DNA from: an uncultured Lachnotalea sp.
GTDB lineage: Bacteria > Bacillota > Clostridia > Lachnospirales > Lachnospiraceae
Direction of reading: 5' to 3'
Assembly (NCBI GenBank): GCA_948470255.1
Contig: CAOKOS010000006.1
Coordinates: 1-64,000 of the forward strand
Length of the DNA: 64,000 nucleotides
Shown here in pieces: positions 40,963 to 50,400 of the stretch (positions are counted from its first letter, which is position 1; each line of letters starts with the position of its first letter). The position numbers and the translations under genes were made by a program. Below the pieces are notes generated by a model. The model had not been told where the DNA came from and did no database searches. It saw nothing but the letters and a program-made list of their open reading frames with translations.

Positions 40963-42648
40963 CTAGAATCTGCAGCGGTTGACACAGGAAAAGATTTCCT
41001 GCAGCCTGGGAAGGGCGATAAAAGGAGGGCAATCTGAAGACACGATGGATTCCAGCCCGTTTGCCAGAATTTTCTCATAAAGGGAGATGAGCTGCTCCGT
41101 CATGGGAGCCTTTCCCGGATGTTCTATCAGATATAGCAGGATGTATCCAAGAGCACGGGTCTGCTCTTCGTCAGCCAGCTGTTCCACGTAGCGTAAGTCA
41201 ATGGTTTCCCTGTCATAAACCAGAGTGTCTTTGCTCTGGATTTTGATTTTAGGCGAGCGTTCTTTGTCCCGTTGTTTCAGAGAGAGACAGAGGGGCCGTT
41301 TTGCCGGTGTATCAGAAAAACTGAATTCCGGGCAGGAAACAGGGAAAGAAGCAGCTTCTTTTTTGGCAGCTACGGTGATATCAACAGCGCGGTAACTGTC
41401 CATTTGGATAATGCGGTCGGCTGTGTGAAAGAAGGCGCCGGAGCTGCCAACTACAAGGATGGTAGAAATACCAAGACCTAAAAACAGTGGACGAAGACGG
41501 CCGAGGAAAGGGGAAATCGGCTCTTTGTCAGGGGCGATGACCCGCTGCATCAATTCGTCCCGTACCATGAAATTGGTGGCGCAGGTGTCTTCATCAATGA
41601 GAAACAGTTTTGTTCCGGCTTCAATACCCTCCATGACCCCGGCCGCCTGGGAAGTGCTTCCGCTGGCATCCTCAGTGGAAAAACAGCTGGTGTCTTTTCC
41701 GTTGGGCAGGTGGTTGATAAAGGGAGAGATATCAACATTTTTTACGATACGCCCTTCTTCTGCCCGCAGTTTGATGGCGGTGGAATCAGTGATGACAAAT
41801 TCCCGGCCGTCTCCGGCGATGTGATTGTACACTCCAGATTCCAGAGCTTTTAAAAGGGTGGATTTTCCGTGATAACCGCCGCCTACGATCAAAGTAATCC
41901 CCTGACGGATACCCATTCCAGAAATTTCTCCGTGGTGGGGCAGGGTGAGGGTAAGCCGCATGGAATCAGGAGAATCAAAAGGCACGGCTTCTTTTAGCGG
42001 TGTATTGGATACACCGGTTTTTCTGGGAAGTATGGCGCCGTCGGCCACGAAAGCTGTCAGGCCATGGGCAGGAAGCAGCGCCCGGAGGGCCTGCTGGTCT
42101 TCATATAGATGGATAGCCGCCAAAAGGGATTTTTTGTCGGTGTTTCGGCTGTACAGGCTGTTTTCCGCCACCGCAGGCAGATACTCAAACAGTATTTTCC
42201 GAAGCTCTCTGGAATTGATGGTACGTCCATTGGCGGGAAAACCTGCTTCAAACCGTATCAGAATCGTATGGCCGTTTTTGTCGATGGTACAGGCAGTACG
42301 ATTTAAGACTTCTTGTCCGGGACGGGTGGCAAAAAGGGCGCCGCTTTTCCCAGAACCCTTGGCTTGAAAAGAATATTTCTGGACAGCGGCAGCAAAACGG
42401 CGCAGAAGAAAATCACAGAAAGCCGTTTTTTTATCAGGATTATTCCAAAGATCAGAAGAAAACCCAGAGGATTTGTCGGTGATGTGGATGGTCAGTCTGG
42501 ATGGCGCCGCAAAGGGATCTCCCTGGACGCGGTCAATGGAAAGGGCATAGGCGCCAAAATTGTACATTCCCCGCAGGGATTTGTAAGCGGGATAACTTTT
42601 ACGGTCGATATCCCGGAGCATGGATTCCAGGTCAACAGATGTCTTCAT
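40963..42648 (-). CDS. Predicted ABC-class ATPase (PF09818 type)
   Basis: A 561-residue protein like the PF09818 'predicted ATPase of the ABC class' family. Walker A is GGGYHGKS (residues 256-263) after an N-terminal region of 240 residues. The signature-like stretch SQAAGVMEGIEAGTKLFLIDEDTCATNF carries Walker B (LFLIDED), and GSSGAFFHTADRIIQM includes a switch-like His. ABC_ATPase proteins are found in bacteria and in trypanosome RNA-editing complexes; their bacterial role is unknown, with RNA binding proposed. AAAGGAATTTTTT precedes the start. The gene is divergent from the glycosyltransferase gene. Confidence 0.8.
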   Translation of the reverse strand: MKTSVDLESMLRDIDRKSYPAYKSLRGMYNFGAYALSIDRVQGDPFAAPSRLTIHITDKSSGFSSDLWNNPDKKTAFCDFLLRRFAAAVQKYSFQAKGSGKSGALFATRPGQEVLNRTACTIDKNGHTILIRFEAGFPANGRTINSRELRKILFEYLPAVAENSLYSRNTDKKSLLAAIHLYEDQQALRALLPAHGLTAFVADGAILPRKTGVSNTPLKEAVPFDSPDSMRLTLTLPHHGEISGMGIRQGITLIVGGGYHGKSTLLKALESGVYNHIAGDGREFVITDSTAIKLRAEEGRIVKNVDISPFINHLPNGKDTSCFSTEDASGSTSQAAGVMEGIEAGTKLFLIDEDTCATNFMVRDELMQRVIAPDKEPISPFLGRLRPLFLGLGISTILVVGSSGAFFHTADRIIQMDSYRAVDITVAAKKEAASFPVSCPEFSFSDTPAKRPLCLSLKQRDKERSPKIKIQSKDTLVYDRETIDLRYVEQLADEEQTRALGYILLYLIEHPGKAPMTEQLISLYEKILANGLESIVSSDCPPFIALPRLQEIFSCVNRCRF

Positions 42649-42732
42649 AGAAAAAATTCCTTTCTAAATGATTGTGTGATATTTTTTTCTGATTTATTAT
42701 AACATAAAAGTTTTTCAGAATGTGGGCTTAAC

Positions 42733-42761
42733 TTGCATTTTTCGTGATTATCCGCTATAAT
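42733..42761 (+). promoter_or_regulatory. Promoter of the GT2 gene
   Basis: TTGCAT at 42733-42738, 17 bases, TATAAT at 42756-42761. Confidence 0.75.
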
Positions 42762-42817
42762 ACTTAAGTTACGCGGGCAGAGATGTTCTGCTGGAAAGAA
42801 TGGAGCTTTATTATAAA

Positions 42818-43810
42818 ATGAAAAAAGTAACGGTTATCATCCCCAACTACAATGGGAAAAAGTTTATGGAAGACTGTATGGAGGGGCTTCAAAGCCAGGG
42901 AAGCCAAGATTTCCATGTGCTTTTTGTGGATAACGGCTCCACTGACGGAAGTGTGGAATTTGTGCGGGAGCGTTACCCGGAACTGGAGGTTCTGGCTCTG
43001 GATAAAAATTACGGCTTCAGCCGGGCTGTAAACGAAGGGATCCAGGCCTCAAAAACCCCTTACGTCATTCTTCTGAATAATGACACGCAGGTGTATCCTG
43101 GTTATGTGGAAGCGCTTGTCGCCGCCCTGGATACAAACCCGAAGGCATTTTCTGTCAGTGCAAAAATGATTCAAATGTACAATCCCGGATTGATTGACGA
43201 TGCAGGAGACCAGTATACAGTACTGGGGTGGGCGTTCCAGAGAGGGGTGGCCCATTCGGTGAAACGCTATACAAAGCCAGCCAAGGTATTTTCAGCCTGC
43301 GGCGGCGCTGCCGCTTACAGGCGCCGGGTATTTGAGCAGATTGGATATTTTGATGAAAAGCATTTTGCGTATTTAGAGGACTTGGATGTGGGATACAGGG
43401 CCAGGCTGTGGGGGTGGCAGAATCTTTACGCACCGGAGGCTTTGGTGAAACATGTGGGAAGCGGGACCAGCGGTTCTAAATACAATGATTTTAAGGTACG
43501 GCTGGCGGCGCGGAACAGTATTTATCTGAATTATAAAAATATGCCCCTTTTTCAGCTTATCCTCAATGGTCCTGCGCTTTTGGCCGGATATTGGATAAAA
43601 AGCCGGTTTTTTAAAAAGATAGGCTTTGGACAGGCATATAAGGCAGGGCTGAAAGAAGGCTGGCATACGCGGAAAACCTGCAAGAAAACGAAGTTTTCTT
43701 TCGGGAGGCTTTGGTATTATATTTGTGTGGAAGGCCGTATGCTTGGCGGGACCGTTTCTTATATATATGAATTTTTATACAGGAAGCTTTTGAGGCCCAG
43801 AGGCTCCTGA
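42818..43810 (+). CDS. GT2 glycosyltransferase (rhamnosyltransferase-like)
   Basis: A 330-residue family-2 glycosyltransferase. The nucleotide-sugar fold opens with VTVIIPNYNGKKFMEDC and FVDNGSTDGS. The metal-binding motif region is VILLNNDTQVYPG near residue 90, and the acceptor-side FFDEKHFAYLEDLDVGYRARLWGW-like stretch (GYFDEKHFAYLEDLDVGYR) is near 190. This set is usual in WbbL-type rhamnosyltransferases that build wall polysaccharide on a lipid carrier. An alternative ATG at 42800 adds six residues; neither start has a perfect site (GGAG is 11 bases before 42818). It precedes WbaP- and LCP-type genes. Confidence 0.88.
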   Translation: MKKVTVIIPNYNGKKFMEDCMEGLQSQGSQDFHVLFVDNGSTDGSVEFVRERYPELEVLALDKNYGFSRAVNEGIQASKTPYVILLNNDTQVYPGYVEALVAALDTNPKAFSVSAKMIQMYNPGLIDDAGDQYTVLGWAFQRGVAHSVKRYTKPAKVFSACGGAAAYRRRVFEQIGYFDEKHFAYLEDLDVGYRARLWGWQNLYAPEALVKHVGSGTSGSKYNDFKVRLAARNSIYLNYKNMPLFQLILNGPALLAGYWIKSRFFKKIGFGQAYKAGLKEGWHTRKTCKKTKFSFGRLWYYICVEGRMLGGTVSYIYEFLYRKLLRPRGS

Positions 43811-43877
43811 TGCCGGCGATTGCTTTGTATTTCCATGTATTTTAAGAAAAGTTTAAGAATAGTCGTGTTTTTTTCTA

Positions 43878-43906
43878 TTGCCCTTTGAGGAAGGATAATG
43901 TATGAT
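43878..43906 (+). promoter_or_regulatory. Promoter of the WbaP-like gene
   Basis: TTGCCC at 43878-43883, 17 bases, TATGAT at 43901-43906. Confidence 0.6.
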
Positions 43907-43960
43907 ATAAGCTGTTAAGTTCCATAATCGCAGAGGAAGGCTGTTATAAGGTGAATCATC

Positions 43961-45361
43961 TTGATTAAAGATAATCAAAAGCATCTGAACCGGATTCACG
44001 TGGTGATTGATGCGGTTATTATAGTAATAGCATATTTCATAGCGTATTGGTTGATATTTGGATTTATGAGGAGGGACTCAGGGCTTCCCAAAGGAATTTA
44101 CTTCAGCGCATTGCTTTATATCGTACCGGGGGGACTGATTTTATACTGGTTTTTCCATTTGTACGAACCCATGCGGGTGATGGGGCGGCGTCTGGAGCTT
44201 TTTAATGTTCTGAAAGCCAACGTAGTGGGAGCCATGCTGATTACCCTGGTGCTTTATCTGGGAAAGGATCGCCTGATTCACTTTTCCCGCCAGATGACAT
44301 TTCTGTTTATCGCTTTTAACTATGTACTGGAATCAACATTCCGCCTGACGCTTAGAAGTGTGCTTCGCTCTTTCCGCAGAAAAGGCTATAATCAAAAACA
44401 TGTACTTTTGATTGGTTACAGCAGAGCGGCCCAGAGCTATATCGACAGAGTAGTTGCGAATCCTGACTGGGGATACTTGATTCGGGGAATCCTGGATGAT
44501 TATGCCAGCCGGGGGACTGAGTATAGAGGGGTTCGTGTGATGGGACCCATTGACAATCTGGAAGAAATCCTTCCGATGAACCGCCTGGACGAGATTGCCA
44601 TAACTTTGAGCATTAATGAATATGATAAACTGGAGAGAATTGTAAATGCCTGCGAAAAATCGGGGGTACATACAAAATTTATTCCAGACTATAATAAGGT
44701 TATACCAACGAAGCCATATACAGAAGATTTGCTGGGGCTTCCGGTAATCAATATACGGAATGTCCCTCTTACGGATTCTTTTAATGCGGCGCTGAAGAGG
44801 TTGGTGGATATTCTTGGCGCCGGTGTTGGTATCATTGTCTTTTCGCCGATTATGTTGGTTGTGGCAGCTGTCATAAAATTTTCGTCGCCCGGTCCGGTGA
44901 TTTTCAGCCAGGAGAGGGTAGGACTCCATAACCGTTCTTTCAAAATGTATAAATTCCGTTCTATGGAGGTTCAGAAGCCCTCAGAGGAAAAAGCAGCCTG
45001 GACAACCAGGAATGATCCCAGGGTCACATCGGTTGGAAAATTTATCCGAAAGACCAGTATTGACGAACTGCCGCAGCTTTTTAATATTCTTAAAGGGGAT
45101 ATGAGTCTGGTAGGACCCAGGCCGGAACGTCCTCATTTTGTGGAAAAATTCAGAGAAGAGGTTCCACGGTACATGGTAAAGCATCAGGTGCGTCCGGGAT
45201 TAACAGGGTGGGCGCAGGTTAACGGCTATCGGGGAGATACGTCCATTACAAAGCGCATCGAGTGTGATTTGTACTATATAGAAAATTGGAGTCTGGGTTT
45301 GGATTTCAAAATTATTTTTCTGACGTTTTTTAAAGGCTTTGTCAATAAAAATGCCTATTAG
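43961..45361 (+). CDS. Polyprenyl phosphate sugar-1-phosphate transferase (WbaP/CpsE type)
   Basis: A 466-residue membrane enzyme that starts repeat-unit assembly by moving a sugar-1-phosphate, commonly glucose, to undecaprenyl phosphate. The first 115 residues contain four transmembrane spans, then comes a CoA-binding-like cytoplasmic domain (HVLLIGYSRAAQSYIDR). The last 190 residues are the sugar transferase domain, with RLVDILGAGVGIIV, the GPVIFSQERVGLHNRSFKMYKFRSM motif region, KTSIDELPQLFNIL, and SLVGPRPERP. Start: TTG 43961 with AAGGTGA seven bases before. The LCP gene follows by 33 bases. Sugar specificity is inferred only by similarity. Confidence 0.92.
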   Translation: MIKDNQKHLNRIHVVIDAVIIVIAYFIAYWLIFGFMRRDSGLPKGIYFSALLYIVPGGLILYWFFHLYEPMRVMGRRLELFNVLKANVVGAMLITLVLYLGKDRLIHFSRQMTFLFIAFNYVLESTFRLTLRSVLRSFRRKGYNQKHVLLIGYSRAAQSYIDRVVANPDWGYLIRGILDDYASRGTEYRGVRVMGPIDNLEEILPMNRLDEIAITLSINEYDKLERIVNACEKSGVHTKFIPDYNKVIPTKPYTEDLLGLPVINIRNVPLTDSFNAALKRLVDILGAGVGIIVFSPIMLVVAAVIKFSSPGPVIFSQERVGLHNRSFKMYKFRSMEVQKPSEEKAAWTTRNDPRVTSVGKFIRKTSIDELPQLFNILKGDMSLVGPRPERPHFVEKFREEVPRYMVKHQVRPGLTGWAQVNGYRGDTSITKRIECDLYYIENWSLGLDFKIIFLTFFKGFVNKNAY

Positions 45362-45394
45362 AAATGTGTAAGATATGGAAAGGAACAGGCGACA

Positions 45395-46936
45395 ATGAAA
45401 TACAGAGATGATGAGTATGAATATGAAAATCGTAGGCGTGATATGGAGCAGCGCAAACGGGTGAGGCCGGATGCAGAAATAGCTTCCCAGCGCAGACGGA
45501 ATCCGGCGGGAAGCGGCAGGGCGGTATCTGCCAATGCCGGCGCAGGAATCAGGGACTCTTCCGGGGGCAGGAGTACGTCTGGGGCCAGGACATCTCCCGG
45601 TGGGAGGAATGTTTCCGGAGCCAGGGTATCTTCTGGTACGCGAAATGCTTCTGGCATACGGGCTTCTTCTGGGACAAGAAGTTCATCAGCCAGAAATGTT
45701 TCCGGGACAAGGACTGCAGCAGCAGGACGGCGCATTGGCGCTGATCCTTATGACAGGAGTTATGGCGCAGGCTATTATGAGGAGACGAGTGCAAAAAGAC
45801 GCCAGAATTCTTCCGGGGAAACAGCTGGAAGGAGGGGAAAAAGGCCTCTTTCTCCTAAGGCCAAAAAGAAAAGGCGGATTAGAAGGATTCTCTTTGCTGT
45901 AGAAGGGATTCTTTTGCTGGTGGTGCTGGCAGGGCTATTCATAATTTCCAAATGGGATTTGATTCAGAAAGCTTCTTTTGGAAAAAAAGATGTCCATATC
46001 AATGAATTGCCGGAAAACACTGTTCAGAGTATGGAGGGGTATCGGACCATTGCCATATTTGGCGCTGATGAAAAAGGCAGCCACAGTGACGTAATAATGA
46101 TTGCCAACATCAACAACAAAACAAAGGAGATTACTTTAACCTCTGTGCTCCGTGATACTTTCTGGAATGTTCCAGATTTGAGCAATGGAGATGAGGAAAA
46201 ATATGCGAAGGCCAACAATGCTTATCATACAGGCGGTGACTTGGGCGCTTTAAATGCCCTCAATAAAAACCTGGATTTGAATATTACGGAATATGTGACG
46301 ATCAACTGGTATGCGGTATCTGAAGTAGTTGATCTTTTAGGCGGACTGGAGATTGATGTGCCTGAAAGTATGATGGGCGAGATCAACGGTTATATCACCA
46401 ATACTGTGGAGGAGGCCCAGAGCTGGGCGCCGGGCGGCCCCGGAAAGGGCGTAAAGGGAAGCCATCATATTGACGGGCCAGGCCTTCAAACTTTGGATGG
46501 ACTGCAGACGGTAGCTTACTGCCGGATCCGGCATAATAATGGCGGTGACGATGGCCGAACCAGACGGCAGCGTGAAGTGGTGAACATGATTCTGGAGAAG
46601 ACAAAGCAGCAGGGGCCGGCAAGAATCCTTGGGATCTGTGAAGCGGTGTTCCCGGAGGTCAGGACCAATATGACGCTGGCCGATATACTGAGTATGGCGC
46701 CGGATATCGGGAGCTACAAGATTGTCAATAATATTGCGTTTCCTTATCACCAGATTGACGCGTTTGTGGGCAGCAGCGGATCGGTGAAAGTGCCTCTCGG
46801 ACTGGCGGAGGACGTGATACAGCTTCACAAAGATTTGTTTGAAGATGATAATTATGTGCCGTCCCAGACAGTGCAACAGATTAGCAACAAAATTGAGAGT
46901 TTGACAGGTTACAGTGCAGACGACAGGAGAGATTAA
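45395..46936 (+). CDS. LytR-CpsA-Psr (LCP) family wall polymer ligase with a low-complexity N-tail
   Basis: A 513-residue LCP protein, expected to join lipid-linked polymers to peptidoglycan outside the membrane. A cytoplasmic N-tail (1-160) has an Arg/Ser/Gly-rich block of repeats like SGxR (about 35-112) and a basic end. One transmembrane helix follows at about 165-186. The extracellular LCP domain starts near 205, with ADEKGSHSDVIMIANINNKTKEITLTSVLRDT, the Asp/Arg core (VDLLGGLEIDVP) and YCRIRHNNGGDDGRTRRQREV. The lower Arg pair is the pyrophosphate site in this family. It follows the WbaP-like gene, whose product likely makes its substrate. Confidence 0.9.
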   Translation: MKYRDDEYEYENRRRDMEQRKRVRPDAEIASQRRRNPAGSGRAVSANAGAGIRDSSGGRSTSGARTSPGGRNVSGARVSSGTRNASGIRASSGTRSSSARNVSGTRTAAAGRRIGADPYDRSYGAGYYEETSAKRRQNSSGETAGRRGKRPLSPKAKKKRRIRRILFAVEGILLLVVLAGLFIISKWDLIQKASFGKKDVHINELPENTVQSMEGYRTIAIFGADEKGSHSDVIMIANINNKTKEITLTSVLRDTFWNVPDLSNGDEEKYAKANNAYHTGGDLGALNALNKNLDLNITEYVTINWYAVSEVVDLLGGLEIDVPESMMGEINGYITNTVEEAQSWAPGGPGKGVKGSHHIDGPGLQTLDGLQTVAYCRIRHNNGGDDGRTRRQREVVNMILEKTKQQGPARILGICEAVFPEVRTNMTLADILSMAPDIGSYKIVNNIAFPYHQIDAFVGSSGSVKVPLGLAEDVIQLHKDLFEDDNYVPSQTVQQISNKIESLTGYSADDRRD

Positions 46937-46945
46937 ACAAAAAAA

Positions 46946-46978
46946 TCAGGCAGCCGTATGGGAAACGGCTGCCTTTTT
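46946..46978 (+). terminator. Terminator after the LCP gene
   Basis: A ten-base stem aggcagccgt / acggctgcct with a seven-base loop and T5. Confidence 0.9.
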
Positions 46979-47019
46979 GCCGCATAAGAAACTCTATAGG
47001 TTTCCAGAAAGGAGATTCC

Positions 47020-47739
47020 GTGTACTACGAAAAAATGCAGAGAGGGATTTTTAAAAGCCGTTCCAACCGTTTTCTGGCCGAAGTGGAGACAGAAGGAGAG
47101 ACTGTTTCCTGCCACGTGAAAAATACAGGAAGGCTGAAGGAACTTTTAATTCCGGGAACGGGCGTATGGGTACAGCATTGCGACAGGGCGGAACGGAAAA
47201 CAAAGTATTCACTGATCGCAGTTGAGAAGTTTTCAGAAACTATGGGCAAGGTTTTAGTCAACATTGATTCCCAGGCGCCAAATGAGGCTGCTGCGGAATG
47301 GGTCAAAAGCGGGGCGGATGGCCATTTCCAGGAGATTGCTGGACTGAGGAGAGAGGCGAAATTTGGAAAGTCCAGGTTTGACTTATATTTTAAAGGGGAT
47401 GGCAGGCCGTGTTTTATGGAGGTGAAAGGTGTTACCCTGGAAGCAGGCGGGGTGGCAAAATTTCCGGATGCTCCCACAGAGCGCGGGATAAAACATGTGG
47501 AAGAACTGGTTATGGCCCTGAAAGCAGGGTACGAATCGTATCTTTTATTTGTGATTCAGATGAAGGGAATCGGAAATTTTTCTCCCAATGAAGACACCCA
47601 TCCGGCGTTCGGCGAAGCCTTGCGGGCCGCCAAACGGGCGGGAGTACATATTTTAGCATATGACTGCAGGGTGACAGAGGATTCCATGGCCATTGATTGC
47701 CCGGTGGAAGTCCGGCTGCATCAGGAATCCTCTGTGTAA
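47020..47739 (+). CDS. sfsA: SfsA family protein
   Basis: A 239-residue SfsA protein (sugar fermentation stimulation family). Family stretches are FLAEVETEGETVSCHVKNTGR (N-terminal OB-like part), the restriction-endonuclease-like core EAKFGKSRFDLYF, MEVKGVTLE, FPDAPTERGIKH and the C-terminal FVIQMKG. The catalytic-like set (the D of SRFDLY, then E and K of MEVKG) suggests a nuclease fold, though no activity is proven. Start: GTG 47020 follows AAAGGAG. In E. coli it is tied to maltose gene expression. It is convergent with pyk and no operon partner is visible. Confidence 0.94.
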   Translation: MYYEKMQRGIFKSRSNRFLAEVETEGETVSCHVKNTGRLKELLIPGTGVWVQHCDRAERKTKYSLIAVEKFSETMGKVLVNIDSQAPNEAAAEWVKSGADGHFQEIAGLRREAKFGKSRFDLYFKGDGRPCFMEVKGVTLEAGGVAKFPDAPTERGIKHVEELVMALKAGYESYLLFVIQMKGIGNFSPNEDTHPAFGEALRAAKRAGVHILAYDCRVTEDSMAIDCPVEVRLHQESSV

Positions 47740-47770
47740 TTTTACGGTGGGTTATCAATACGATAAAAGT

Positions 47771-49189
47771 TTATAGTTTAACAATCCGCATCATGTCAAT
47801 GGTGCTGTCTTTTTCGTGGGGGCCGCCACAGATGACGATGGTGTCCCCTTCTTCCACGATGCCGGACTGAAGGGCAACTTCTTCCGCATGGCGGAACAGG
47901 CTGTCTGCGCTGGCCTGTTCACTGGCCTGGAAGGGACAGACTCCCCAGGTGAGATTCAGCTGCCGGAGAGATTTTTTGTCCACAGTTGGCGCAATGACAG
48001 GGACGGCAGGCCTGTAGTCAGCGATCATTCTGGCGCTGCGTCCAGTTCTGGTGACAGCTACGATGGCTTTGGCGTCCAGATAATTGGCGGAGGTAATTGT
48101 GGCGATTCCAACGGCTACAGCGGGAATTTGCTCTAAGCAGAGAGAATCGTGAAGCTCTGAAAACCGTTTTTTATAATTGATGGTTTTTTCTGTTGCTTCA
48201 GCGATTTCCGCCATGGTACGGACAGCCTCTGTGGGATAATCCCCGGCAGCCGTTTCCCCGGACAGCATAATGGCTGTGGTACCGTCATAAATGGCATTTG
48301 CCACATCGGAAACTTCCGCCCTGGTGGGCCGCGGGCTGTAGGTCATGGATTCCAGCATTTGTGTGGCTGTTACAACATGCTTTCCGGCCATATAGCATTT
48401 CTTGATGATGGTTTTCTGGATTCCCGGCAGTTCCCGGAAAGGGATTTCCACGCCCATATCGCCCCGGGCCACCATGATACCGTCGGCCAGTTTGAGGATT
48501 TCATCCAGGTGTTCAATGCCCTGGGTGTTTTCAATTTTGGCAATGATCTGGATCCTTTCCCCGCCATTTTCATCCAGAAGTTTGCGCAGCTTGCGGATAT
48601 CATCAGCCGTCCTTGTGAAAGAGGCCGCTACGAAATCCACATCCTGTTCAATCCCGAAGAGAATATCCTTCCGGTCAGTTTCGCTGATGTAAGGCATGGG
48701 GATTTCCAGGTTGGGAATATTGATACTTTTGTGGTTGCTGATGGTTCCGCCATTGATGACACGGCAGACCACATCAGAACCTTCAATTCGTTCCACAAAC
48801 ATGGCAAGCTTTCCATCGTCAATGAGGATTCTGGTACCGATGGTGACACAGGAGGACAGGCCCCCAAAGGTCAGGCCAATACCGGTTTCATTGCCGGGTT
48901 CGGAAGAGGTGGATAAGGTAAAACTTTGCCCTGCCTCCAGGGCTACAGATCCATTTTCAAAATCGCGGAGCCGGATTTCCGGCCCCTTTGTATCCAGGAG
49001 CAATGCAATGGGGGCGCCCATTTCAGCGCTGATGGTTTTTACACGATCCATACGGATCTTTTGTTCTTCATGGGAACCGTGGGAAAAATTAAACCGGGCG
49101 CAGTCCATACCGCCGCTTATGAGGGCGCGTATGGCGTCATCTGTGTCAACAGCAGGCCCCATAGTACAGATAATTTTTGTTTTTCTCAT
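47771..49189 (-). CDS. pyk: Pyruvate kinase
   Basis: A 472-residue pyruvate kinase, the last step of glycolysis. Segments present are TKIICTMGPAVDTDDAIRALI, ARFNFSHGSH, LLDTKGPEIR, IIAKIENTQGIEHLDEIL, MVARGDMGVEIPF and the substrate-binding MLESMTYSPRPTRAEVSDVANAIYDGTTAIMLSGE region. The enzyme ends after one C-terminal domain and lacks the extra PEP-synthase-like module found in Bacillus. AGGAGGC lies upstream of the ATG on the minus strand. No phosphofructokinase gene lies next to it, unlike many Firmicutes. Confidence 0.97.
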   Translation of the reverse strand: MRKTKIICTMGPAVDTDDAIRALISGGMDCARFNFSHGSHEEQKIRMDRVKTISAEMGAPIALLLDTKGPEIRLRDFENGSVALEAGQSFTLSTSSEPGNETGIGLTFGGLSSCVTIGTRILIDDGKLAMFVERIEGSDVVCRVINGGTISNHKSINIPNLEIPMPYISETDRKDILFGIEQDVDFVAASFTRTADDIRKLRKLLDENGGERIQIIAKIENTQGIEHLDEILKLADGIMVARGDMGVEIPFRELPGIQKTIIKKCYMAGKHVVTATQMLESMTYSPRPTRAEVSDVANAIYDGTTAIMLSGETAAGDYPTEAVRTMAEIAEATEKTINYKKRFSELHDSLCLEQIPAVAVGIATITSANYLDAKAIVAVTRTGRSARMIADYRPAVPVIAPTVDKKSLRQLNLTWGVCPFQASEQASADSLFRHAEEVALQSGIVEEGDTIVICGGPHEKDSTIDMMRIVKL

Positions 49190-49294
49190 GATGAATTCTG
49201 CCTCCTTTTCTAAGTTTATTTATTTACACAGGCAATAAAACAGGTACATCTGCCACGTCGGTTTCTATGGAGAAAATTTGGGTAAAAATAGCTC

Positions 49295-49323
49295 TTGTTT
49301 TCGACCGGCAGATTGCGTATAAT
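49295..49323 (+). promoter_or_regulatory. Promoter of srtB
   Basis: TTGTTT at 49295-49300, 17 bases, TATAAT at 49318-49323. It lies in the 257-base gap between pyk and the sortase gene, which holds nothing else clear. Confidence 0.7.
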
Positions 49324-49446
49324 CATAAAAGAAATCCTCTCTTTCACAAAAAATTTCTTTTATCATAGATGAAAACGAAGGAAATATCAAGAGGCGGGTT
49401 TCAAAAAATGTTCAGACTTTCATTGGAGTCAGAGGAGTAGGAAAGC

Positions 49447-50244
49447 ATGACGACAAAAAAGGAAAAGAAGAAACGTTCAAGAAAACTTCAGGGTGCTATC
49501 TTTGTCATTGCGTTGGTGGTCTTTCTTTTTTCCGCATACCGGCTTTTGACGATTTATCTGGAGTATAAGCAGGGCAGCGATGAATATGAGCAGCTGTCTG
49601 AAGAAGCGGCGAAGCTTTTAGAAGAGGCGAAGGAGACTGCGGCGCCGGAAAAAGAGGGGGAAGGGACTGGGCAGAAAGGCGTCGCCCCCTGGAAGAAGCT
49701 TTATGACAGGATGCTTCAGGAAAATGAGGATTATGTGGCCTGGATTACCATTGAGGGTACGGAGATTGATTATCCCATTGTCCAGTATGAAGATAATGAT
49801 TTTTACCTGAGTCATACTTTTGCAAAAGCTGAAAATGCTGCCGGGACTTTGTTCATAGACAGCAATATTCCAGAAGGCATGGAAGGAAAACATGTCATCG
49901 TATACGGACATAATATGAAAAATGGTTCTATGTTTGCAGGGCTGAAAAAATTCCGAGAAGACGATTTTTATGAGGAACATAAAACCTTCCAGGTAAATAC
50001 GGCTACAGGCTTTTACAAATATGAAATCTTTTCCGTATCTGTGATTTCACCTGAGAGCGATACTTATACGTTGGACTTTGCAGATGACGTGGAATTTTTG
50101 GATTATATTGCCCGTATGCAGGAACGTTCCATTCATGATACAGGCGTTACAGTGGATGCAGAAGATAAGATCATTACTCTTTCCACTTGTGTCAATCAGA
50201 ACGTGGACAGACTGGTGGTTCAGGCCAAACGTTTAGAAAATTAA
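49447..50244 (+). CDS. srtB: Class B sortase
   Basis: A 265-residue sortase B. One membrane anchor (about 16-36) is followed by a coiled-coil-like stalk (50-75) and the catalytic domain. The active-site residues are His155 in YGHNMKNGSMF, Cys248 in ITLSTC, and Arg255 in VDRLVV. It joins LPxTG- or NPQTN-like proteins to the wall or to pilin subunits. No such substrate gene is in the window. A near-consensus promoter precedes it. Confidence 0.93.
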   Translation: MTTKKEKKKRSRKLQGAIFVIALVVFLFSAYRLLTIYLEYKQGSDEYEQLSEEAAKLLEEAKETAAPEKEGEGTGQKGVAPWKKLYDRMLQENEDYVAWITIEGTEIDYPIVQYEDNDFYLSHTFAKAENAAGTLFIDSNIPEGMEGKHVIVYGHNMKNGSMFAGLKKFREDDFYEEHKTFQVNTATGFYKYEIFSVSVISPESDTYTLDFADDVEFLDYIARMQERSIHDTGVTVDAEDKIITLSTCVNQNVDRLVVQAKRLEN

Positions 50245-50275
50245 GTGGAAGAGCCGAAAGTATGGAAAAAAGTAC

Positions 50276-50304
50276 TTGCATTTCTAAAGAAAATGAGGTA
50301 TCTT
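50276..50304 (+). promoter_or_regulatory. Promoter of glnN
   Basis: TTGCAT at 50276-50281, 17 bases, TATCTT at 50299-50304, giving a leader of about 155 bases. Confidence 0.65.
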
Positions 50305-50334
50305 ATATTGCGTAAGGAGCAGTGCTCTAGAAAT

Positions 50335-50400
50335 AGGCTTGATAATCGAACGAAGGCGTTCCATAAAGGGCGCCTTCTCTTTATCGTATAGGAAACTTCG
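50335..50400 (+). promoter_or_regulatory. Structured leader of glnN, candidate attenuator
   Basis: Within the leader, gaac-gaaggc-gttc (about 50348-50361) competes with gaaggcg / cgccttc (about 50352-50377, loop of 12). The larger hairpin is followed by tctcttt. A third, ggaaac-ttc-gtttcc, lies near 50391-50405. The overlap of the first two stems resembles an antiterminator/terminator switch, as expected for nitrogen control of glutamine synthetase. No known riboswitch class was recognised. Confidence 0.45.
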
